Assembly (NCBI GenBank): GCA_026394635.1
Contig: JAPKXV010000276.1
Span: 1 to 9,905 of the forward strand
Length of the DNA stretch: 9,905 nt
Reading direction: 5' to 3'
From: Methanoregula sp.
GTDB lineage: Archaea; Halobacteriota; Methanomicrobia; Methanomicrobiales; Methanospirillaceae
Each line of letters begins with the position of its first letter. Within the stretch, counting starts at the first letter, position 1. Of the stretch, positions 4,717 through 9,905 are shown piece after piece. The translations under genes were made by a program, and so were the position numbers. The notes under the pieces are model-generated. The model had not been told where the DNA came from. It made no database searches and saw only the letters and a list, made by a program, of their open reading frames with translations.

Positions 4717-6837
4717 TTAGATCATCGGGACCGGCACGTCGCGATAGTCCGGCCCCCCCTTCAGGTCAATGGTCTTGATTGTGGAATTGATGGCTGCAAG
4801 GTCGGTGGCGACGATCTTTGCTGAAGAAATTGTGTACAGGTCGCTCCCGATATAGAGCGAGCGTTTCACCTCGTTTGCCGAACTGCCGTAGTAGTAGTAC
4901 CCACCTGAAGCCGTCCCGTGCTCCACGGTGCCACTGAGCACAAATCCCGTGTCCGGGTCGACCCCGAAGACGTACGCGCCGTACCAGATGCGCTGCTGGT
5001 TGTCATAATAACCGGGTTTCTGGACGGCCGGTACTGTTGTAACCTGACGGATTGGGAGGACGAGCAGGTTTTTGCCCTTATCAAACAGGAATGCCTTGTG
5101 GTCGTAGAGGGCCGCCGAATCGGTCCCCGAATCCCCGATCTCGACCTTGCCAACCTGCCGGGGGTGCTCGACATCGCTTACGTCAAAGAGGGCGAGCTTG
5201 ACCCCGCGGGTGGAGACGCCGCCCCAGTCATTGGTTGCGGTCTCCTTGCCAACCCCGATGATATGGGTGCTGTCATACGGGTACAGGTAATCGGAGTAGC
5301 CCGGTATCTTGAGTTTCCCGAGGATCTTCGGATTTGATGGCGACGAGAGGTCAATGACAAAGAACGGGTCGATCCGCTTGAACGTCACCATATAGAGCCG
5401 GTCTCCGATGAACCGGGTGGAGTAGATCTTCTCCTGTTCGGCGATGTGGGTGAGCGAGCCGATCGCCTTCATGCTGCCGTCAAGCACAAAGACGTTGTTG
5501 TACTCGTACTGGCCCTGGCTCGTCGAGACATCCGAGGTTGTGGCGACACGGAGGTTGCCGTTATACTCGTCCATCGCGAACTGGTTCTTGAGATACCCGG
5601 ACACCTCGCCGTTTGCCACGTACGCGATATTCCCGTCGCTGATCGCGATCTTGTGGATCACGGTCGTCGTCTGGTCATACTCCCGCTTCCGGATCGCATC
5701 CTGCTCCCCGCTCTTCATATCAGCAATGACCACCTGCTTCTCGGTCTCGCTCAGCTTGTTGAAGTCCTCGTACAGGATAGTGGCCGGTGGCGCAGAGCCG
5801 GAAGAAGCGACAGCCTTCTCGGCCACCACCGCGATCTGCGGTCCTCCCGCCATCGTCCGGTAGACCGGGTGCCACTTCTGGTAGCTGACGTACATTGCGT
5901 CCTGCGAGACGTAGAGGATGTTGCCCGACCCAATCAGGAAGGTCTTTGCAGCCTTCTCCGCGCCGCTGGTCGCGTCGATCGCGGTCACCGTGGAAAAGAC
6001 GTAGTTGTACTCGGGGTTGTCGAAGTAGTAGACATCCGGCTGGACGACGACCTTTCCGCTCTCCCGGACTGCCGGCACGATGATATCGTCATACGAGTAC
6101 ACGTTCTCACGGGTGAGCATGTACACCATTCCCCAGATCATGCGGGCGTCGATATAATCGCCGTCGATCGTGTAATCTTTGATGACCTCCGGGCTCTTCC
6201 TGTCCGAGATATCGTAGATGGTGACATGAGTGACAGGGTTTGACCGGTAGTACGGCGGCATCATCGCGACCCTCTCCATACCCGTGGCACTCCCGCCCGT
6301 GGTCCGGACCCGTGCATCAGAACTTCCCGTTGAGAAGAGCACGAGCCGGTCGCCGGTAATAAAGATCTCTTTTACCGCATCCTCGATCTCTGTCTCGGAT
6401 ATGATCTTCGCATTTTGTGCCGGATAGGCATCAACGATCACCAGACGGCTCCCCGATATGATGTAGATGTACCGGCCGTCGTTCTTCACAAAGTCCGGCT
6501 CATCCACACCGGCGACCTGCACATTGGTCGTCGAGTAACCGGTCGATCCGGAGATCCCGGCAACATCAGCCGAGCTCTTCGCAGCACCCTCTGTCGCCAT
6601 CATGGGTGCTGCCACGGTCCCCTCGGCAAACCGTACCGATCCGTCTGTTACCCCGTACCCGGACTCCTGCGCTTTCTGGGTATTCTCTTGTATGTACTGC
6701 CTGATCTCGTCAGGGGAACTGAACTTCTTTATCTCCCCTGCCGATGACATCGTCGTCGTGCTCGTACAGCCGCAGGCGATAAGTGCGGAGAGGAGCACGA
6801 GCGTAAGCCCCAGCCAGAGGATCGCGTGTCGTGCCAT
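4717..6837 (-). CDS. Secreted lipoprotein-like beta-propeller protein
   Basis: The 706-residue product belongs to the secreted beta-propeller family (Pfam Beta_propel type, distantly WD40-like). The N-terminus has a hydrophobic signal (about 5-20) leading into LIACGCTSTT; C22 or C24 could be a lipid-modified anchor, so the protein should sit outside the cell, tethered to the membrane. A low-complexity Ser/Ala/Thr-rich stretch (about 70-105) precedes the family's characteristic VQVAGVDEPDFVKNDG block (106-121). Many repeated blade-like strands follow (for example GRYIYIISGSRLVIVDAY, GDRLYMVTF and KILGKLKIPGYSDYLYPY). Family members generally have no known enzyme activity; a structural, adhesive or binding role is inferred only. 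The start is supported by the signal peptide and by a GTGAT ribosome-site match five bases before the ATG. It lies 103 bases downstream of the VOC gene with its own promoter candidate. Confidence 0.9.
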   Translation of the reverse strand: MARHAILWLGLTLVLLSALIACGCTSTTTMSSAGEIKKFSSPDEIRQYIQENTQKAQESGYGVTDGSVRFAEGTVAAPMMATEGAAKSSADVAGISGSTGYSTTNVQVAGVDEPDFVKNDGRYIYIISGSRLVIVDAYPAQNAKIISETEIEDAVKEIFITGDRLVLFSTGSSDARVRTTGGSATGMERVAMMPPYYRSNPVTHVTIYDISDRKSPEVIKDYTIDGDYIDARMIWGMVYMLTRENVYSYDDIIVPAVRESGKVVVQPDVYYFDNPEYNYVFSTVTAIDATSGAEKAAKTFLIGSGNILYVSQDAMYVSYQKWHPVYRTMAGGPQIAVVAEKAVASSGSAPPATILYEDFNKLSETEKQVVIADMKSGEQDAIRKREYDQTTTVIHKIAISDGNIAYVANGEVSGYLKNQFAMDEYNGNLRVATTSDVSTSQGQYEYNNVFVLDGSMKAIGSLTHIAEQEKIYSTRFIGDRLYMVTFKRIDPFFVIDLSSPSNPKILGKLKIPGYSDYLYPYDSTHIIGVGKETATNDWGGVSTRGVKLALFDVSDVEHPRQVGKVEIGDSGTDSAALYDHKAFLFDKGKNLLVLPIRQVTTVPAVQKPGYYDNQQRIWYGAYVFGVDPDTGFVLSGTVEHGTASGGYYYYGSSANEVKRSLYIGSDLYTISSAKIVATDLAAINSTIKTIDLKGGPDYRDVPVPMI

Positions 6838-6891
6838 AATGTATCACGCAGGCTATTGTCAAGAGAAGGTCATTAATCTGGCGTTGACTTC

Positions 6892-6900
6892 AAAAATATT
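6892..6900 (-). promoter_or_regulatory. Possible TATA box of the beta-propeller gene
   Basis: On the minus strand AATATTTTT lies about 55 bases before the ATG at 6837. It predicts a transcript start near 6870 and a leader of about 30 nt, which contains the GTGAT ribosome-site match just before the start. Confidence 0.4.
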
Positions 6901-6940
6901 CGCGATTATCGGAGTTTTCCAGGTTCGCACGCATCCCGGC

Positions 6941-8074
6941 TCACTGTTTTTCCGTCGCTTGTGTCAGCTTCTCCACATTGCTTTTTGTAAAAAACCCGTC
7001 AAACCCGCCATACCGCTGGATGTATTCGGTGACAAGCATCGTGTGCTCTGACGGCTGGGAGAAGATCTGCCGGAGCCCCTCTTCTTGGGAACCGGCGAGG
7101 TCAAGGAGGAAGGAGAGGCCGTCGTCTTTCAATGCAGCAACCACGTTTTCGATCTCTTCTGTCCGGAACGCAATGTGGTGGACACGGGTGCCGTAGTTAC
7201 GGATGAACTTCTCGGTTGGCCCCGGTGCCTCTCCCCCGGTGTCCGGCACGATCCCGGAGGTGAAGACCATCGCAAAATCGTCAGCCGCTCTCCGCGCTAC
7301 GCTCGTTATCGAGTTAAGCGACTTAACATATACCGCAAAATCGTAGTGATAGTTGGTAAGCGACAGAAATTCAAGGATAGCGGCATTGCGCTCCTGCGCA
7401 GTGACCCGTGTCGCGGCATGGTCGAGTGCCGAGATGTTGCCCAGGTGCCGGGGAGGTGGCTTGGGGAGCAACGGCCGTTCTGATACCCCAGAGGCAGGGA
7501 GGTACGACCGCTGGTCACTCTGCCACTCGACAAATCCCAGCGAGTTTCCCGTGAAACGTGAAGGGAAGGTCTGGATGAACATGCCGTGCCGGAGTCTGAC
7601 TGGTGCATCGGTAAGGAAATTTACCCCGCGCTCTCTCTGGATAGCGACATACTCTCTGATATCCGGCGTCGTAAAGACGAGGGTCTCAAGGCGCGTATCC
7701 GGGAGTTTTTTTGCCACAGGGGCGTCATTGAACGGTTCAAACGGGTTCCACCCCCCGGTCCTCGAGCGCACAAGGAGCGAGGCGGAACCGGTGCGGGAGA
7801 GAACATACATCGATGAAGATGGATCAAAAAACGCCTCATCGGATACATGACCAGTACACTGTAGGAGCTCCGTCACTGCCGGAACAAGCCGGTCAGGTCC
7901 GGTATTGATGATCACCGCATCGAGTCCGCCCACCAGCCCCTCAAGCCCGGCATCGTTCCGCCCGTCAATGACAACCGGCGCCTGCGCAAGAAGATCTTCC
8001 TCCTGCCGGGTAAGATCTCCCTCCTCAGTCAGTGCCATCAGTTTTCGTCCCTCACGTACAGCATAAGGCTGCAC
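6941..8074 (-). CDS. Two-domain VOC protein related to 4-hydroxyphenylpyruvate dioxygenase
   Basis: The 377-residue protein has two vicinal-oxygen-chelate halves. The C-terminal half resembles HPPD, an Fe(II) dioxygenase of tyrosine breakdown. It holds the expected iron ligands: H219 in LDHAATRV (family IDHxxxxV), H300 in RVHHIAF (family VQHIAL), and E350 in LVTEYIQRYGG (family FEIIQR). An RQIFSQP segment (335-341) and GGFDGFFTKSN near the end also follow HPPD order. The H219-H300 spacing (81) is like HPPD, but H300-E350 is only 50 residues against about 80, so a loop is lost. The substrate-contact segment before H300 (SGIVPDTGGEAPGP) is not HPPD-like. The N-terminal half is more divergent and appears to lack metal ligands. 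It may be an HPPD-like or hydroxymandelate-synthase-like enzyme with another substrate, or a repurposed fold. The GTG start at 8074 is uncertain: the same frame stays open to 8122 with protein-like sequence. Confidence 0.75.
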   Translation of the reverse strand: MQPYAVREGRKLMALTEEGDLTRQEEDLLAQAPVVIDGRNDAGLEGLVGGLDAVIINTGPDRLVPAVTELLQCTGHVSDEAFFDPSSSMYVLSRTGSASLLVRSRTGGWNPFEPFNDAPVAKKLPDTRLETLVFTTPDIREYVAIQRERGVNFLTDAPVRLRHGMFIQTFPSRFTGNSLGFVEWQSDQRSYLPASGVSERPLLPKPPPRHLGNISALDHAATRVTAQERNAAILEFLSLTNYHYDFAVYVKSLNSITSVARRAADDFAMVFTSGIVPDTGGEAPGPTEKFIRNYGTRVHHIAFRTEEIENVVAALKDDGLSFLLDLAGSQEEGLRQIFSQPSEHTMLVTEYIQRYGGFDGFFTKSNVEKLTQATEKQ

Positions 8075-8121
8075 CGGGGTAATAATAATGCTGAAGTCGG
8101 CACCATCAGGGAAAAACCATA

Positions 8122-8129
8122 TTTATAAA
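8122..8129. promoter_or_regulatory. Palindromic TATA box in the divergent VOC / membrane-protein spacer
   Basis: TTTATAAA is its own reverse complement and sits between two divergent genes. Rightward it predicts a transcript start near 8151, just before or within the AGGTG (8148-8152) that precedes the ATG at 8158. Leftward it predicts a start near 8100, about 25 bases before the GTG at 8074. A second AT-rich stretch, GTATAATAT (8133-8141), could serve the rightward gene instead. Confidence 0.5.
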
Positions 8130-8157
8130 ACCGTATAATATGGGATAAGGTGCATGT

Positions 8158-8742
8158 ATGAAAACTGCGCAAAAACCAACCTATACGTTTCTCATCCTAC
8201 TCATTGCGCTCATCATCCTCAACACGGTGCTCGCACGTTTTGCGGTCATTGCGATCCCGTTTGGAAATGTTCCGGGAATGTCCAGCCTGTATTTCGCGGT
8301 TGCGTTATGATCCTCTTTACCCTGTGGTTTGGCGGCTATGGGGCAGTGGCTGCGTACGTGGGCACATTCATCGGTGCTGGTGTACTCTCGGGAATGCCCC
8401 CTGCGGTCATCTGGTACTGGTCGCTTGCGGGACTCTGGCAGGTAATGATCCCGCTCGTCGCCCTGCGGATGCTTAATGGTGACGTACGTCTGGGTAAACG
8501 CCGTGATATTATTATTTTCGTCATCTTCGGCATCCTTGTCAACAATGCATTTGGGGCACTCTGGGGCGCAGTCACGCTCGCGCTCGGCAACGAGATCGCG
8601 TGGGCCCAGGGTTACACCGGCATTTTTTGCAGGGTTTATCGGAAACGCCATCATAACCGCGCTGATTGTGCCGCTCGCGCTCCGGTATGTGACGCCGAAA
8701 ATAGAAAAATCAAAGGTCTTTGTATGGCATTACTGGGACTAA
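8158..8742 (+). pseudogene. Multi-pass membrane protein gene with two frame breaks
   Basis: Coding sequence starts at ATG 8158 (MKTAQKPTYTFLILLIALII) and runs to TGA at 8308. The membrane protein clearly continues one frame back from 8307 (MILFTLWFGGYGAVAAYVGT) and then returns to the first frame near 8610-8616 (TPAFFAGFIGNAIITALIVP), ending at TAA 8742 after KVFVWHYWD. Adding one base after 8306 (making TTN before ATG) and removing one base in the GGGCCCAGGG stretch (8602-8611) would give one product of about 195 residues. That product would have roughly five hydrophobic segments and a basic loop (VRLGKRRD). Both breaks sit at short base runs, so either two sequencing errors or two real, mutually compensating mutations could explain them. 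The long open frame beginning at ATG 8154 is a chimera: its first ~50 and last ~65 residues are out of frame. I do not recognise the family; a small membrane transporter component is a guess. Confidence 0.75.
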
Positions 8743-8744
8743 TC

Positions 8745-8751
8745 AAAAAAA
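8745..8751 (-). terminator. T-run terminator of the TMEM175-family gene
   Basis: Seven A on the plus strand read as seven T on the minus strand, 21 bases after the stop of the leftward gene, within the 30-base convergent spacer. Confidence 0.45.
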
Positions 8752-8772
8752 TCCCACCAAATCCAAATAAAA

Positions 8773-9432
8773 TCATTTTTTCGTTGACAGGTTTTCGGAG
8801 TGACCAATCATCCTGATGGCCACAAATACCAGCGGGATGAGCAGGTAGCACATCATCGAATACGATGGTGAAAAAAACGAGACACCAATACCCAGCAGTG
8901 CAACGAGTGGCAGTACCATGCCCCGGTGCATTCCGTTTGCTGCGGCAACCGTGCTGATCTCCAATGATGTGATCCGGGGGTTATGTACCAGGTACTCCCA
9001 GTGGCAGAGAAAGAGCATCCCGATGATGAACATGTTGGTATGGAACAGGTCGACGGCAACCGGCACATCCGAATAATCCCCGCTGATGTTTGTAGTAAAT
9101 GGCATAAGTACGATAAATGCAAGGATCAAGAGGGTGATCCGGGTGAGCATCGGATCGATAGTCCGGACAAAGTGGAACTGGCGGTGATGCAGGAGCCAGA
9201 ACGAGGCAAGGATAAAGAAGGCGATAAAAAACGAGAAGAATTCCGCGTGCATCGCCATCACGTATGCGGGAAGCTCTGTGGCTGCCTGTCCTTTTGTCAG
9301 GATCGGTACAGAAAGGCCGACCACAAGCAGTGTCATTGCAAATGCAAAGATACCATCAACCAGCGCTTCTACACGGTTTTTGGATATCTGGTAATCACCC
9401 GCCGGTTCCTGCCCGCTCATAACGTTGCCCAT
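8773..9432 (-). CDS. TMEM175-family (DUF1211) membrane protein, putative potassium channel
   Basis: The 219-residue protein carries the family signature in its first membrane helix: RVEALVDGIFAFAMTLLV (20-37), matching the RxxAxxDGxFAxAxTLL pattern of TMEM175-type channels. It also has FWLLHHRQFHFV (78-89), a typical post-TM3 segment. About six hydrophobic segments can be picked out (near 25-43, 64-81, 97-112, 130-147, 172-190 and 194-210), fitting one six-helix repeat; prokaryotic members act as assemblies that conduct K+. The role here is inferred from the family. ATG 9432 is preferred: a TATA-like CATAAAAAC at 9451-9459 (minus strand) would start transcription about there, giving a leaderless mRNA. 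TTG 9438 and ATG 9420 are alternatives, and neither has a ribosome site. The gene is divergent from the flavoprotein gene. Confidence 0.85.
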   Translation of the reverse strand: MGNVMSGQEPAGDYQISKNRVEALVDGIFAFAMTLLVVGLSVPILTKGQAATELPAYVMAMHAEFFSFFIAFFILASFWLLHHRQFHFVRTIDPMLTRITLLILAFIVLMPFTTNISGDYSDVPVAVDLFHTNMFIIGMLFLCHWEYLVHNPRITSLEISTVAAANGMHRGMVLPLVALLGIGVSFFSPSYSMMCYLLIPLVFVAIRMIGHSENLSTKK

Positions 9433-9450
9433 GAACAATGGGAACGGGCA

Positions 9451-9459
9451 GTTTTTATG
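9451..9459 (-). promoter_or_regulatory. TATA-like box of the TMEM175-family gene
   Basis: On the minus strand CATAAAAAC lies about 25 bases before the ATG at 9432, consistent with a leaderless transcript. Confidence 0.4.
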
Positions 9460-9487
9460 CGTTTGCAGATACCGTTCTATCGCACAC

Positions 9488-9525
9488 CTTTATCCATCCC
9501 CCCTTCCCACCATTTCCATGGTGAT
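9488..9525 (+). promoter_or_regulatory. Promoter and ribosome site of the iron-sulfur flavoprotein gene
   Basis: A TATA-like CTTTATC (9488-9494) predicts a transcript start near 9516. GGTGAT (9520-9525), complementary to the conserved archaeal 16S 3' end, lies six bases before the ATG at 9532. Together they fix that start and imply a short leader. Confidence 0.5.
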
Positions 9526-9531
9526 ACAATC

Positions 9532-9905
9532 ATGAAGATCCTTGGAATCAACGGGAGCCCGAAAGGCGAAAAGAGCCAGACGCGCCGGCTCGTGATGGCA
9601 GTCCTCGAAGGGGCGCGGAAGACGGGGGCTGATGTAACGTTTGTGGATATCTGCGAACTTGAGATCACATACTGCAATGCGTGTGGCACATGCTATGCCA
9701 AAGGGGAATGTATTCATGACGATGATTTCCCGGCACTTCTTGAGAAGATGCTTGATGCGGATGGCATCGTGCTCGGCTCACCCAACTATATCAACTCGGT
9801 CACCGCACAGCTCAAGACCATGCTCGACCGGATGGCGGATGCAATCCACTGCCAGTACTTCACCGGAAAGTATGGGTGCGCTGTAGCGACAGCAGGGGGT
9901 TCCAT
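9532..9905 (+). CDS. Iron-sulfur flavoprotein / NADPH-dependent FMN reductase-like protein (3' truncated)
   Basis: The first 124 residues show a flavodoxin-like fold that binds FMN: an N-terminal strand, then the phosphate-binding loop NGSPKGEKSQT (7-17), and later the GSPNYINSVTAQLKTMLDR segment typical of the NADPH-dependent FMN reductase family. A compact cysteine cluster C48, C51, C54, C60 (CX2CX2CX5C) fits the [4Fe-4S] motif of the iron-sulfur flavoproteins (Isf) described in methanogens. Those proteins pass electrons, for example from ferredoxin, and have been linked to oxygen and peroxide defence. The same cysteine pattern also occurs in related flavoproteins whose cluster content is not established. 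The rest of the gene lies beyond the window. A good ribosome site supports the start; an ATG at 9519 runs into a stop within six codons. Confidence 0.88.
   Translation, partial: MKILGINGSPKGEKSQTRRLVMAVLEGARKTGADVTFVDICELEITYCNACGTCYAKGECIHDDDFPALLEKMLDADGIVLGSPNYINSVTAQLKTMLDRMADAIHCQYFTGKYGCAVATAGGS

Noticed and set aside
5446..6243. Long plus-strand open frame opposite the beta-propeller gene
   Set aside because: It is antisense to a clearly coding region, rich in Asp, Arg and Val from complementary codon bias, with no motif and no ribosome site.
8290..8620. Programmed ribosomal frameshifting to join the membrane-protein frames
   Set aside because: No slippery heptamer or downstream pseudoknot was seen at either junction, and two opposite programmed shifts in one small gene would be very unusual. 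Single-base errors or mutations are simpler.
8154..8816. A long open frame from ATG 8154 as a single 220-residue protein
   Set aside because: Only its middle part (about 8307-8610) has membrane-protein character. The start and end are Cys/His/Arg-rich out-of-frame sequence, while the neighbouring frame carries hydrophobic segments there.
1..9905. CRISPR array, tRNA or rRNA genes, insertion sequence or integration site
   Set aside because: No regularly spaced direct repeats, cloverleaf-like sequence, transposase motif or terminal inverted repeats were noticed on either strand by eye; a dedicated search was not possible.

Overview
The window looks like chromosomal DNA of a methanogenic archaeon, most likely of the order Methanomicrobiales (Methanoregula-like). 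The support is a CDC48-type AAA+ ATPase, an archaeal AspRS, a short methanogen-type core methionine synthase, a degenerate KaiC/RAD55-like protein, an archaeal secreted beta-propeller protein, archaeal TATA boxes about 25 bp upstream of starts, and several apparently leaderless genes. Base composition is fairly GC-rich with AT-rich promoters and T-run terminators. The taxonomic call is an inference from protein resemblance, not a computed result.

Layout, left to right. (1) 1-687 (+): C-terminal part of a CDC48-like ATPase with an apparently duplicated lid region. (2) 688-1008: a T-run terminator, a decayed C-terminal remnant of an acyl-CoA synthetase/AMP-ligase (710-916), and the promoter of the next gene. 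(3) 1009-1629 (+): a KaiC/RAD55-like protein that has lost the Walker A lysine. (4) 1630-1803: a convergent spacer with a strong GC hairpin. (5) 4068-1804 (-): aspS, then a folate-independent core methionine synthase, probably one transcription unit. (6) A compact divergent promoter, then 4156-4659 (+), a single-pass membrane protein of unknown function. (7) 6837-4717 (-): a large secreted, probably lipid-anchored beta-propeller protein. (8) 8074-6941 (-): a two-domain VOC protein resembling 4-hydroxyphenylpyruvate dioxygenase. (9) Another compact divergent promoter, then 8158-8742 (+), a multi-pass membrane protein whose frame is broken twice. (10) 9432-8773 (-): a TMEM175-family membrane protein. 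(11) 9532-9905 (+): start of an iron-sulfur flavoprotein/NADPH-dependent FMN reductase-like gene, cut by the window end.

Nothing here forms an evident multi-gene defence, mobile or CRISPR system; the region reads as housekeeping and lineage-specific genes in short transcription units. The observations most worth checking are the HPPD-like protein in a presumed strict anaerobe, the Walker A-less KaiC relative, the repeated lid of the CDC48 protein, the twice-frameshifted membrane gene, and the synthetase remnant. AspRS carries residues expected of a non-discriminating enzyme, which would imply that Asn-tRNA is made by transamidation.
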